A DNA stretch of 64,000 nucleotides from an uncultured bacterium (GTDB taxonomy: Bacteria > Cyanobacteriota > Vampirovibrionia > Gastranaerophilales > Gastranaerophilaceae): positions 1 through 64,000 of the forward strand of contig CAMOPX010000003.1 of the NCBI GenBank assembly GCA_946622415.1, given 5' to 3'. A program made the translations under genes and the position numbers. Position 1 is the stretch's first letter; each line of letters starts with the position of its first letter. The notes below the pieces were generated by a model. That model searched no databases. It was not told the origin of the DNA and saw only the letters and a program-made list of their open reading frames with translations. Shown here one piece after another: positions 23,794 to 33,173 of the stretch.

Positions 23794-23799
23794 AGTATA
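23794..23799 (-). promoter_or_regulatory. -10 box for a leaderless transcript
   Basis: On the minus strand TATACT ends six bases before ATG 23787, and no ribosome-binding site lies between them. Confidence 0.45.
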
Positions 23800-23891
23800 A
23801 TATAACGAGTTTTTTATAAAAAGAATGAAAAAATACTTTACATTATGAAATATTTAGTTTATTATAGTTTCATAAAATTTAATATTTTCTC

Positions 23892-23978
23892 GGAGGAATG
23901 CCGGAGTGGTTGATCGGAGCGGTCTTGAAAACCGTCGAGCATGCGAGTGTTCCCTGGGTTCGAATCCCAGTTCCTCCT
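23892..23978 (+). tRNA. tRNA-Ser (anticodon TGA)
   Basis: The acceptor stem is GGAGGAA / TTCCTCC, the anticodon loop CTTGAAA gives TGA, a long variable arm (about 15 bases) is typical of serine, and the T-loop reads GTTCGAATC. There is no encoded CCA. The base after the acceptor stem is T, whereas the second tRNA-Ser has the usual G. Confidence 0.93.
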
Positions 23979-23983
23979 TTTTT

Positions 23984-24012
23984 AAAACCCTCTTAATTCC
24001 ATAGAGGGTTTT
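23984..24012 (+). terminator. Terminator after tRNA-Ser(TGA)
   Basis: Arms AAAACCCTCT / AGAGGGTTTT surround a 9-base loop and are followed by TC; it starts six bases after the tRNA. Confidence 0.8.
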
Positions 24013-24093
24013 TCAATACTTACAGTTATTAAAAATAGCATTTATTTGTTAGTAATTTTGAATAATAAAATGTTTATAATATTATAAAAATAT

Positions 24094-24178
24094 GGAGAGG
24101 TGTCCGAGTGGTTTAAGGTGCGGATCTCGAAAGTCTGTGTGGAGTAATCCACCGTGGGTTCGAATCCCACCCTCTCCG
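24094..24178 (+). tRNA. tRNA-Ser (anticodon CGA)
   Basis: The acceptor stem is GGAGAGG / CCTCTCC with discriminator G and no encoded CCA. The anticodon loop CTCGAAA gives CGA. A serine-type long variable arm (TGTGGAGTAATCCACC region) and T-loop GTTCGAATC complete it. A TATAAT-like box lies 20 bases upstream. Confidence 0.93.
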
Positions 24179-24202
24179 TTTTTATTTAATTGAATAAAAA
24201 GC

Positions 24203-24370
24203 AGATGAGAACCCACACAAGGCAAAGCCTTGTAAGTGGGTGAGAATGCTGTGTGGCTGTTTGCGAAAGTAAGACTTGAGCAAATACAGCCTCAGATGCG
24301 GCGAACGTAAATTTCTTGGTGAAGAATGAGCCAAAGAAATTAGTGAGAGCGCCACTCTCTCCGATTTTTT
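24203..24370 (+). ncRNA. Structured RNA candidate directly behind tRNA-Ser(CGA)
   Basis: About 165 bases that are markedly more GC-rich than the flanks and lack a reading frame. Stems visible: ACCCAC / GTGGGT (24211-24216, 24236-24241) enclosing CAAGGC / GCCTTG; GGCTGT-TTGC / GCAAAT-ACAGCC (24255-24264, 24280-24291); AATTTCTTGG / CC-A-AAGAAATT (24310-24319, 24331-24341); GGCG / CGCC (24300-24303, 24350-24353) closing the third. A GAGAG / CTCTC stem with ATTTTTT after it may terminate the RNA. It starts 24 bases after the tRNA, so it may be cut from the same transcript. No known family is recognised. Confidence 0.55.
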
Positions 24371-24454
24371 ATTAATTTTGTTTGTCTGTCAATCTGTAAT
24401 TTTTTATAAAGAGTGATTTTTGAGCATGATATAATTTAAAAAAGGAATTATTAA

Positions 24455-27130
24455 ATGCTCAGAAAATGTTTACAAGAAAAAATACTCATTCTTGATGGCG
24501 CAATGGGTACGAATATCCAAAAATACAATCTTAAAGAAGAAGATTACAGAGGAAATATCTTTAAAAACCATGAAATTGATTTAAAAGGTAACAACGATAT
24601 TCTTTCTCTAACAAGGCCCGATGTTATAAAAGATATCCACAAAAGCTTTCTTGAAGCCGGTGCGGATATTATTGAAGCAAATACCTTTAGTTCAAACAGC
24701 ATTTCACAAAAAAAATACGGACTTGATAATATAATAAAAGAATTAAACCGAGCATCAATACGTCTTGCAAAAGAAGCGGCACTTGAATATTCAACTGCAG
24801 ATAAACCCAGATTTGTTGTCGGTTCAATAGGTCCCACAGGAAAAACAGCTTCAATTTCTCCTGATGTCGAAAAACCTTTTTATAGGGATATTACTTTTGA
24901 TAATCTTTTTGACTCCTATAAAGAACAAGCAGAAATTATGGTAAGTGAAGGAATTGATGCATTTTTGGTTGAAACGATTTTTGATACATTAAATGCGAAA
25001 GCTGCAATTTATGCTATCAAACAGGTTTTAAAGGAGCAAAAAAAAGATATTCCTATTATGATTTCTGTTACATTGACGGATAAATCAGGAAGAACTTTAT
25101 CAGGGCAGGAATTAGAAGCTTTTTATTACAGTATAGAACATGCAAACCCAATATCTGTGGGCATCAATTGTGCACTCGGTATTAATGATATCAAACCTCA
25201 TATTATAGAACTATCGGATTTAGCACCCTGCTATATCAGCGTATATGCAAATGCCGGACTTCCTGACGCTTTTGGGAATTATTCGGATACTCCGGAAAAA
25301 ATGGCAGCAGGGTACTCGGATTTAGCAAAAAAAGGCTGCGTTAATATATGCGGCGGTTGCTGCGGAACAACCCCGGAACATATAAAAGCAATTGCCGAGG
25401 CATTAAAAAACATTCCCCCAAGACCTATAAAGAAAATTGAACATAAATGCGCATTTTCGGGGTTAGAACCTTTTGTATATGATAATAAAAATAACAATTT
25501 TATTGTTGTCGGCGAAAGAACAAACGTTGCGGGTTCGCTAAAATTTGCAAAACTTATTGAAGAAAACAATCTCGATGAAGCTATAGAGATTGCGCGCCGT
25601 CAGGTAGAAAACGGGGCAAATATTATTGATATCAATATGGACAAAGGTCTTATTGATTCAAAAAAAATGATGGTCGATTTTCTTAATTACGCATCAACCG
25701 AACCTGATATCGCAAAGGTTCCTTTCATGGTCGATTCTTCAAAATTTGATGTTATAAAAGCGGGATTGAAATGCATACAGGGCAAAGGAATAGTTAATTC
25801 GATAAGTTTAAAAGAAGGCGAAGAAAAATTTATCGAGCACGCTCGAGAAATAAATGAGCTGGGTGCGGCAATGATTGTTATGGCATTTGACGAAAAAGGA
25901 CAGGCTGCAACCACGGAAAGAAGAATTGAAATTGTCGACAGGGCCTATAAAATACTAAAAGAAAAAGTTAAAGTCAAAGATGAAAATATTATTTTTGACC
26001 TGAATGTTTTTCCTGTTGCAACAGGCATGAAAGAGCATAACATAAATGCAATTTCATTTATTGAGGCAACAAAAACCATAAAATCAAAATACCCAAATGT
26101 TATGATATCAGGCGGAATCAGTAATCTTTCGTTTTCCTTTAGAGGTTTAAACAGAGTGAGAGAAGCACTCCACAGCGTATTTTTATATCATGCAATAAAT
26201 GCGGGTTTGGGAATGGGCATTGTTAATGCGGGAATGATTGAAATTTATGATGAAATCGAAGAACCTTTAAAAACTCTGTGTGAAAATGTTATCTTGAATA
26301 AATCTGAGGATGCAGGCGATATACTTCTTGAATACGGCAAAAAAACGTACAGTACAAATCAAAAAAATGACGAATTGCGTGAAATCAAATGGCGAAACAA
26401 TGCAGTCGAAGAAAGGCTGCAATACGCATTGATTAAGGGAAATACGGATTTTCTCGAAGACGATATTAATGAAGCTCTAAAAAAATATGAGCCTTTAGAA
26501 TTAATTGAAAAGCCGCTTATGGATGGCATGGATAAAATAGGCAAATTATTCTCTGAAGGAAAGATGTTTCTTCCGCAAGTTGTAAAAAGCGCCCGTGTTA
26601 TGAAAAAAGCTGTTGATTTTGTAAAAACATATATTTCACAAAATTCCAAACAAAAACCCATAGGAAAGATTGTTCTTGCAACCGTAAAAGGTGACGTCCA
26701 TGATATCGGCAAAAACATTTTGTCTTTAATTTTGACTTGCAACAATTTTGAAGTTATTGATTTGGGTGTAATGGTTAATTGTAAGGATATTTTAGAAGCT
26801 GCAAAAGAACACAATGCTGATTTAATAGGATTATCAGGGTTGATTACTCCTTCGCTTGATGAAATGATTTTTGTAGCCGAGCAAATGGAAAAAGAGGGAA
26901 TAAATCTTCCCGGATTATTAATAGGTGGCGCCACAACAAGTGAATTGCATACGGCATTGAAAATTGCGCCTAAATATCACGGTATTGTTGTACATACAAA
27001 CGGTGCCTCCGAGGTTGCGCCTGTTGCGCAAAAAATCATTAATAATGACACTGAATTTATAAATTCAATTAAAGAAAAACAAAAGAAACTGGTAGAAGAA
27101 TATGAGCAAAAACTTGTTAAATGTAATTGA
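24455..27130 (+). CDS. metH: Cobalamin-dependent methionine synthase lacking the reactivation domain
   Basis: An 891-aa protein. The homocysteine-binding barrel (start L-D-G-A-M-G-T-N-I-Q; zinc site I-C-G-G-C-C-G-T-T-P near 305) is followed by the pterin/methylfolate barrel (V-V-G-E-R-T-N-V-A-G-S at about 350-360), the helical cap and the B12 domain (G-D-V-H-D-I-G-K-N at about 750). The roughly 330-residue AdoMet reactivation domain of E. coli MetH (1227 aa) is absent. It transfers methyl from methyl-folate through cobalamin to homocysteine. AAGGA lies before ATG and TATAAT about 20 bases upstream. It overlaps the next gene by 29 bases. Confidence 0.92.
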   Translation: MLRKCLQEKILILDGAMGTNIQKYNLKEEDYRGNIFKNHEIDLKGNNDILSLTRPDVIKDIHKSFLEAGADIIEANTFSSNSISQKKYGLDNIIKELNRASIRLAKEAALEYSTADKPRFVVGSIGPTGKTASISPDVEKPFYRDITFDNLFDSYKEQAEIMVSEGIDAFLVETIFDTLNAKAAIYAIKQVLKEQKKDIPIMISVTLTDKSGRTLSGQELEAFYYSIEHANPISVGINCALGINDIKPHIIELSDLAPCYISVYANAGLPDAFGNYSDTPEKMAAGYSDLAKKGCVNICGGCCGTTPEHIKAIAEALKNIPPRPIKKIEHKCAFSGLEPFVYDNKNNNFIVVGERTNVAGSLKFAKLIEENNLDEAIEIARRQVENGANIIDINMDKGLIDSKKMMVDFLNYASTEPDIAKVPFMVDSSKFDVIKAGLKCIQGKGIVNSISLKEGEEKFIEHAREINELGAAMIVMAFDEKGQAATTERRIEIVDRAYKILKEKVKVKDENIIFDLNVFPVATGMKEHNINAISFIEATKTIKSKYPNVMISGGISNLSFSFRGLNRVREALHSVFLYHAINAGLGMGIVNAGMIEIYDEIEEPLKTLCENVILNKSEDAGDILLEYGKKTYSTNQKNDELREIKWRNNAVEERLQYALIKGNTDFLEDDINEALKKYEPLELIEKPLMDGMDKIGKLFSEGKMFLPQVVKSARVMKKAVDFVKTYISQNSKQKPIGKIVLATVKGDVHDIGKNILSLILTCNNFEVIDLGVMVNCKDILEAAKEHNADLIGLSGLITPSLDEMIFVAEQMEKEGINLPGLLIGGATTSELHTALKIAPKYHGIVVHTNGASEVAPVAQKIINNDTEFINSIKEKQKKLVEEYEQKLVKCN

Positions 27131-28952
27131 AAAAATGAATGAAGCCCCGCTTGTTTTTGACGGAGCTATGGGGACAATGATTTATGAAAGCGGTATTTTT
27201 ATAAATGCCTGCTATGACGAATTAAATCTGACAAATCCGAATTTAATAAAATCAATACATAAAAGCTATATAGACGCAGGTTCTGATGTTATATTAACCA
27301 ATACTTTCGGAGCAAATAAATTTAAACTTGAAAAATACGGTTTGGGCGCAAAACTGTATGAAATCAACAAAAAAGGCGCAGAGATTGCAAGAGAAACCGC
27401 AGGAGAAAATATATACGTTCTCGGGTGTGTTGGTCCTTGTCTTGCAATAAAATCTTCAATAACTGTTGAGAACATAGATAAATTGAAAGAAGATTACGAA
27501 ACTCAAATAAAAGCACTTAAAGATGGCGGCGTCGATGGTATTATATTTGAAACATTTTCTAATTTTGAGGAGCTTGAAATTGCTGCCAAAATTGCCAAAA
27601 AATATAATATGCCGACAATCGCTTCTCTTGCCTGCAAAAAGGAAAAAGAAACGCTTAGCGGATTAAATATTAAAGAAGCTATAAGACGTCTTGATAAAAA
27701 TAATGATATAGATGCGGTCGGAATGAATTGTATAATAGGTCCTCATGCAATGTTATCCTTGCTTGAAGATGTAATAAATTTGACATCTAAACCTTTTTTG
27801 GTTGAACCGAATGCAGGTTTTCCGCAAAAAGTGGACGACAGAATGATTTATATGTCAACGCCTGAATATTTTGCAACATATGCACAAAACTTTATCAGAC
27901 TGGGCGCAAGAGGTATAGGCGGCTGCTGCGGCACAACACCAAAACACATTAAAGAAGCGGCAAAAACTGTCAAAGCCTTAACGGGAGTAAAAAAACACTT
28001 AAAAATCGAAAAAATCGAAGATAATAAGCCCATTGAAGTTAACATTACACCCTCAATCGAAAAAAGCAATTTTGCAAAAAAACTTTTTTCACCCGAAAAA
28101 GTTTTAACTATGGAAATCACTCCGCCCCGTTCGGTTGTTTTAAATTCTATGCTTGAAAAAGTAAGGGAATGTAAAAATGCGGGAATTGATGCAATAAATA
28201 TCCCTGATGGTCCGAGAGCAAGCTCAAGGATATCATCTTTAGTTGCTGCAATAATGATTGAAAAAGAAATAGGAATTGAAACAATTCTCCATTATTGCTG
28301 CCGCGACAGAAATTTAATCGGTATGCAATCGGATTTACTTGGAGGATATGCTGCAGGATTAAAAAACTACCTTATTGTAACGGGTGATCCTCCAAAACTT
28401 GGTGATTATCCGAATGCGACAGCAGTATTTGATATAGATGCAGTCGGTTTAACAAAAGTTGTTCACAATTTGAATATGGGTTCGGATGTTGCAGGAAACC
28501 TTATTAATCCTCCGACATCAATATTAATAGGTGTCGGGGCTAATCCTTGTGCGGTTGATATTGATAAAGAAATTAACCACTTTATTAATAAAATTAATGC
28601 GGGAGCGGAATATGCAATCACGCAACCTATTTTTGATGCTCAAGCACTCATTGATTTTATTGAAAAAACAAGTAAAAAACTTGGCAAAAATCTTCCTATA
28701 CCTGTTGTTGCAGGGATTTGGCCTCTTGTTTCTTTGAAAAACGCTCTCTTTTTAAAAAATGAAGTTCCGGGAGTTTATGTTCCTGACGATGTTATAGAAA
28801 AAATGGAAAAGGCAAAAACAAAAGAAGACGGAATCAAATACGGAGTTGAAATCGCGCGTGAAATAAAAGAAAAAATAAGTCCGTATGTAGAAGGTTATCA
28901 AATAAGCGCACCGTTTGGCAAAGTGGATATTGCTCTTGATGTGGTTAAATAA
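27102..28952 (+). CDS. Bifunctional homocysteine S-methyltransferase / methylenetetrahydrofolate reductase
   Basis: A 616-aa fusion. Residues 1-290 form a homocysteine-binding barrel (F-D-G-A-M-G-T-M-I, zinc site G-I-G-G-C-C-G-T-T-P). Residues 325-616 are an MTHFR-type barrel (L-T-M-E-I-T-P-P-R-S, I-V-T-G-D-P-P-K-L-G-D-Y, F-D-I-D-A-V-G-L). The MetF half makes 5-methyl-THF, which the upstream MetH uses; the N-terminal half could use another methyl donor or act in a complex. The architecture matches the YitJ-type bifunctional protein. Its start lies within the last 29 bases of metH in another frame, so the pair is coupled. Confidence 0.9.
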   Translation: MSKNLLNVIEKMNEAPLVFDGAMGTMIYESGIFINACYDELNLTNPNLIKSIHKSYIDAGSDVILTNTFGANKFKLEKYGLGAKLYEINKKGAEIARETAGENIYVLGCVGPCLAIKSSITVENIDKLKEDYETQIKALKDGGVDGIIFETFSNFEELEIAAKIAKKYNMPTIASLACKKEKETLSGLNIKEAIRRLDKNNDIDAVGMNCIIGPHAMLSLLEDVINLTSKPFLVEPNAGFPQKVDDRMIYMSTPEYFATYAQNFIRLGARGIGGCCGTTPKHIKEAAKTVKALTGVKKHLKIEKIEDNKPIEVNITPSIEKSNFAKKLFSPEKVLTMEITPPRSVVLNSMLEKVRECKNAGIDAINIPDGPRASSRISSLVAAIMIEKEIGIETILHYCCRDRNLIGMQSDLLGGYAAGLKNYLIVTGDPPKLGDYPNATAVFDIDAVGLTKVVHNLNMGSDVAGNLINPPTSILIGVGANPCAVDIDKEINHFINKINAGAEYAITQPIFDAQALIDFIEKTSKKLGKNLPIPVVAGIWPLVSLKNALFLKNEVPGVYVPDDVIEKMEKAKTKEDGIKYGVEIAREIKEKISPYVEGYQISAPFGKVDIALDVVK

Positions 28953-29058
28953 AATCATTTACTTTAAAGATTTGATTTTTCTAATTCATCAATATGTATG
29001 TTAAAAATATTTTACTGCGTGGTATTATAACAAATATTACTTTTTCGGAAATTTACAT

Positions 29059-29280
29059 ATGGATTCATCTTCAATATCATCAAATTACGGCGACTTGTTA
29101 ACGGATATGTTAACTGATTCCGTTAAAGACATAAGAAAATCAGCCATTATATCCCAAATGTCAGGAGAGTTGGCTGTTAAAACTTCTGTTGCAAATGACA
29201 TTGCAACCGGTGCTGCTTATGGCGGATTTGAGCCTGATGAATATATCCCCGAAGATTCTACAATTTCTTTTCATGTGTAA
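29059..29280 (+). CDS. Small unknown protein with E-P-D-x2-I-P-E-x-S-T C-terminal motif
   Basis: A 73-aa protein, Ser/Asp-rich and helical in the middle. The last residues E-P-D-E-Y-I-P-E-D-S-T-I-S-F-H-V match the end of 33174-33518 (E-P-D-S-I-I-P-E-N-S-T-V-S-Y-H-V), although the rest of the two proteins differ. It lies 121 bases upstream of the first giant prepilin-like gene. There is no signal peptide or membrane helix. The tail may be a binding or sorting tag. Confidence 0.5.
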   Translation: MDSSSISSNYGDLLTDMLTDSVKDIRKSAIISQMSGELAVKTSVANDIATGAAYGGFEPDEYIPEDSTISFHV

Positions 29281-29401
29281 TTTTGTTTGCCATTTTAGAA
29301 TTTATTTTAAAATGCCTCGATGAATATTAACTTATTTATCGTATTTTGTTCTAATTGTAAACTGTGTTACAATAAATTATTATCGGAGGAAGTTTAAAAA
29401 G

Positions 29402-32400
29402 ATGAATAATAATATATATTGCCGTTATGCTGGAACAACGAATAAAAAGAGCCGAGGGTTTTCAATTGCCTATGCAATTGTATCTCTTGTTGTAGTAGCT
29501 GTAGTTTTAGCAGGTTTAACCCCTGTGTTAACAAGAAAACTCCCTAATCTTTCCACTTCTTCCATTATTAAAAACCCTAAAGGCTGGTATGAATCTTTTA
29601 ATGCACCGACAGAAGGTGCAGTGATTTGTAAAAATTGTAAGCAAGCAGATGATGAATATAAGAAATGCCTTGAAGAACAGAAGAAAGATAAAAATAAGAT
29701 CTGCCCATATCCTGAAGAATTAATAAAAACTACAGTAACAATAAAACCCGATCATGAATGCTTTGGAAACCCCGCTTGCATACCGTATGTTATACCAAAA
29801 AAACAAAAGGAAGAAGAAAAGAAACCGAGTGTAATTCCTTTTGAACAATACTGTAAATCAAACGGAAAATGCAATCCTGACCCTGACATATTAAAAGATG
29901 TAAACGAAAAACTTTGTCATGATGCAAATTATACAATAACAGGAAAACTTAAAGACAAATTAAAGCCCTGCCCCTGTCCGAAAGGAAAATGTAAATTTAA
30001 ACCTCAATCAGGTATAACAAAATATGAAGTTTATGCAATAGGCGGCGGTGGTGGTTCAGGTTCTGCGGTTGCTTCTGATCTTGCAGATAAAGGAAATGCA
30101 TATAAAGAATCTGTTGTAGGTTCTGCCAAGAATCCGCTTCCCAAAGGTAACAATGATGATTTAACGAAAGTTCAAAACAATCGACGTAAAGACAGCACCC
30201 ATGTAACATATATAGATGAACATAAAATTCAAATAGCTAATTCATCATTATATCCGAAAGCCGATTTTATCGACCAAAACAGAATTGATACAAAAAACAA
30301 TCCGTATAGTCCTAATGCTTTCAAGGAAGACGGAAATGGTAAAACAAACTATGCTAATATACTTAATGACTCAAATACAGAAAAATGTGCAACAGGAATA
30401 ATTTATACAATTGGAAAAGAAAATAATAATTTCCATACCTATCCGACGGAAGACAGTAATTCTGTACTTGCAAAATCATCAACAAGACAGATTAAAAAAA
30501 TACTCGGAAATAAAACATATAAAATAGGTGAAAGAAATGTATACTATTATGACAGATATTATCTTTATACAAGATATTTAGGCGCTTATGCGTATAACCA
30601 AAATCCCGTATATCTTTTAATGCCCGAATGGGTAAAGGTCGATAATAACGATAAAAGGTATCCAAATGACGATGGTAGTATAGATAATGCTTATGACTTA
30701 ACTAATATAGAAGGAATAAAAGATGATATCGGTTGCAAAAAAAATGATTGCAATATTGCAGAATTTGATCCCATGAAATTTAATCCCATGAATCCTGATG
30801 CTAAGAATGCAAAACCTGTAACTGCAATTATGAACAACTACAATGCAATAGCAGGTGTTGTATGTTCGGGCGATGGTGGTGCAGGTGGAAATGCTTATTC
30901 TGTCAAAAATTCCGGCGACCCCTGTAAATGGATGTTGCCAAATGCTTGTAAATTTGATAAGGGCAAATTTGTTGAAGGTACAGGGTGGTCTAAATATACC
31001 GGAACAGCGTATACAAATCACCAGACGGCTAATGAAAAAGAGTGTGATGAATCATGCGGTTCAGAAAGTGCGCCTGGCAGTAATTCAGATGCTGAACAAT
31101 ATAAATATTGCGTAACCGGTAGCGAAACAACAAAAAAGACTGTTGAATACAAAAAAGACGGAAAGACAAAAACAAAAGAAGTCTGTGATAAAAAATATTG
31201 CGCATATAATGACTTATATTATAACAGGGTTTGCAAATATCAAGAATATAATGACAGATATGTATCTTGTAAGTGTGAAGACATTAAATTAAATCCCGCT
31301 TGCTCTGAAGCCAATGAAAATGATTGTACAACAGCAACACTTCATGTATCTATTGACCCTAATATTGCGTCTGATAGAAAGTTATTAAAAGATACAATAA
31401 CGCATAATCTTAATGCAGCAACTGATTTTAGTTTTGATTTTACATATATAGATGGAAATAGTAAATCTCTTACCTCAAAATCCGGATTTATGGGTATGAC
31501 GGGCGCAGACTGGGAAAGCGTAGTGGATGCAGCAACAAGAATCGATGCAACATTTGATACTATGTTGAATTCTGTTTTTGGTATTATTGAGGAAGGTAAT
31601 ACTAATGCTTCTATAGAATTTGATGTCGCAGATGCGGGCGGTACACCTGTATGTAAATATATAGGTACTTATTCACGTTCTGCGTATGGTGGGCCGTATG
31701 GTCATGGTATATGTGCGTATACTAAGCAAAATATTGCAAGAAAACGATTAATATCATTATATACTTCTCCTAAAGCCGATAATTATAGAACAGCAAAAGG
31801 AAACAATGGGGGCAATAAAGTCGAAAAAGGTGACGGTGTAAATAAAGTTGAAGCGAATGACGGCGGAAATGCTCATGATATAAGCATTTGTATTAGTATT
31901 AAGGATGATAGAAATAAAGATCATTGCGCAAATGCATCCGGCGGAGAAGGCGGAACGCGTGCTATTGTTGGCTCTGTGTGCACCGGACAGTCAATTAATG
32001 GTGTTAGAGGATCGTCAGGAGGAGTAAGCGGTGAAGGAAGTAGTTTTGCCAAAAGTCAAGAAAGTTCTGATGAGCTAATAAACTATGGTAGTACAAAAGT
32101 AAAAAATGCAGAATCAAAAGAAAAATATAAACTGTCTGAGGATTATTATAAGCAGAGCAGTAATAAAGATGATACCATTAAAGGGACACAACGCAAACCA
32201 GGACTTTATAACTATCGCTATATTTGGTATATGCCTTTTGTAACAAAGCATCTTATGTTTGGTTTAGCAGGTGAAGGCGGAGAAGAAGTTCATTCACTCG
32301 TAACTCTATCAGAAGGTCAAACACTGGATGTTACCCCCGGAAAAGGTGCGGTAAAAACCATTCACACATCGGGTGCAAATGGCGGAAATGGCGGACAATC

Positions 32401-32917
32401 CGAAGTTAGAAACGATGATGCAAAAGTAAAAATTATTGCCCATGGCGGAAAGGGCGGATTGGGCAGCCAAAAAACCGATGAATATGTGTTGTGTCATATT
32501 TCTGATTTACAAAATCAAAATCCTAATCTTCCGTGCTACTATAAGAACGAAGTTGATAACAGTTTTAAATCAACCCATGCAAGAGAAAAAGACGGTAAAT
32601 TTGTCGGAATATTAGCGACGCAGCCTAAAATCAGTACAATCGTAAAATCTATTAAAATGAGCGCTAATTTAAAAGATGGCACCCCCGGAATGGGCGCTAT
32701 GGGCTTTGGAACAAAATCTGTTTCGGATGTAATTTGTGAAAACCGATATGTTGAAAAATGGGACAAGATAGAAGGAACAGATACCCCAACTGCTCAATTA
32801 TTATCATCCGGCAAAACATTGTATAATGTATGCAGAGGTAATTCAAGAATTAAATACATAATTCCAAACGGTTCTAAATATACTGCAGGAACCGGTGCGG
32901 TGATAATTATTTGGTAA
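29402..32917 (+). CDS. Giant prepilin-like glycine- and cysteine-rich surface protein A
   Basis: A 1171-aa protein with CGGAGGAAG before ATG. A basic leader K-K-S-R-G19 is followed by F20-S-I-A-Y-A-I-V and a roughly 22-residue hydrophobic helix, the type IV prepilin signal; residue +5 is Tyr, not Glu. A Cys-rich head follows (C-K-N-C, C-F-G-N-P-A-C, C-P-C-P-K-G-K-C at about 75-200). Y-E-V-Y-A-I-G-G-G-G-G-S-G (about 205-217) opens and A-G-T-G-A-V-I-I-I-W closes (C-terminus) what looks like a phage-tail-type glycine-rich domain with a large insertion. G-G-N-G-G, G-G-K-G-G-L-G repeats fill the last 230 residues. It is a paralogue of 46173-49565 and probably a pilus-tip or pseudopilus adhesin. 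Confidence 0.65.
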   Translation: MNNNIYCRYAGTTNKKSRGFSIAYAIVSLVVVAVVLAGLTPVLTRKLPNLSTSSIIKNPKGWYESFNAPTEGAVICKNCKQADDEYKKCLEEQKKDKNKICPYPEELIKTTVTIKPDHECFGNPACIPYVIPKKQKEEEKKPSVIPFEQYCKSNGKCNPDPDILKDVNEKLCHDANYTITGKLKDKLKPCPCPKGKCKFKPQSGITKYEVYAIGGGGGSGSAVASDLADKGNAYKESVVGSAKNPLPKGNNDDLTKVQNNRRKDSTHVTYIDEHKIQIANSSLYPKADFIDQNRIDTKNNPYSPNAFKEDGNGKTNYANILNDSNTEKCATGIIYTIGKENNNFHTYPTEDSNSVLAKSSTRQIKKILGNKTYKIGERNVYYYDRYYLYTRYLGAYAYNQNPVYLLMPEWVKVDNNDKRYPNDDGSIDNAYDLTNIEGIKDDIGCKKNDCNIAEFDPMKFNPMNPDAKNAKPVTAIMNNYNAIAGVVCSGDGGAGGNAYSVKNSGDPCKWMLPNACKFDKGKFVEGTGWSKYTGTAYTNHQTANEKECDESCGSESAPGSNSDAEQYKYCVTGSETTKKTVEYKKDGKTKTKEVCDKKYCAYNDLYYNRVCKYQEYNDRYVSCKCEDIKLNPACSEANENDCTTATLHVSIDPNIASDRKLLKDTITHNLNAATDFSFDFTYIDGNSKSLTSKSGFMGMTGADWESVVDAATRIDATFDTMLNSVFGIIEEGNTNASIEFDVADAGGTPVCKYIGTYSRSAYGGPYGHGICAYTKQNIARKRLISLYTSPKADNYRTAKGNNGGNKVEKGDGVNKVEANDGGNAHDISICISIKDDRNKDHCANASGGEGGTRAIVGSVCTGQSINGVRGSSGGVSGEGSSFAKSQESSDELINYGSTKVKNAESKEKYKLSEDYYKQSSNKDDTIKGTQRKPGLYNYRYIWYMPFVTKHLMFGLAGEGGEEVHSLVTLSEGQTLDVTPGKGAVKTIHTSGANGGNGGQSEVRNDDAKVKIIAHGGKGGLGSQKTDEYVLCHISDLQNQNPNLPCYYKNEVDNSFKSTHAREKDGKFVGILATQPKISTIVKSIKMSANLKDGTPGMGAMGFGTKSVSDVICENRYVEKWDKIEGTDTPTAQLLSSGKTLYNVCRGNSRIKYIIPNGSKYTAGTGAVIIIW

Positions 32918-32941
32918 GAATCTTTTTATAATACTAATCAA

Positions 32942-32968
32942 GACCCTGAAAATTCAGGGTCTTTTATA
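32942..32968 (+). terminator. Terminator of giant protein A gene
   Basis: Arms AGACCCTGAA / TTCAGGGTCT almost abut and are followed by TTTATATTTATT, 25 bases after the stop. Confidence 0.8.
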
Positions 32969-32981
32969 TTTATTCAGATTG

Positions 32982-33045
32982 TCACCCTGAATTTATTTCA
33001 GGGTCTAAAAACCTTATAAGATTCCGAAATAAATTCGGAATGACT
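32982..33045. repeat. Palindromic MITE-like repeat
   Basis: Two 25-base halves (32982-33006 and 33021-33045) are imperfect inverted copies: GTCACCCTGAATTTATTTC... against the complement of ...AAATTCGGAATGAC. Each half is itself a hairpin (CCCTGAA / TTCAGGG and ATTCCGAA / TTCGGAAT). The outer ends are GTCA / TGAC. Such compound palindromes are typical of dispersed repeats mobilised in trans. Confidence 0.65.
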
Positions 33046-33173
33046 GTTTATATATTCAAAATGACAAAATTCAAAGCAAAAATTTTTATGTATTTTTGTA
33101 AATAATGCCAAAAATTTTAGCAATTTTTTGTTACAAATTTAGTATAATAATATATATAGGTTGGGGAAAAAGT

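Noticed and set aside
24203-24370. A third tRNA or pseudo-tRNA
   Set aside because: No acceptor/T-arm combination with a 7-base anticodon loop can be folded; the stems are unlike a cloverleaf.
24372-24454. Cobalamin or SAM riboswitch upstream of metH
   Set aside because: The leader after the TATAAT box is only about 20 bases; no aptamer fits.
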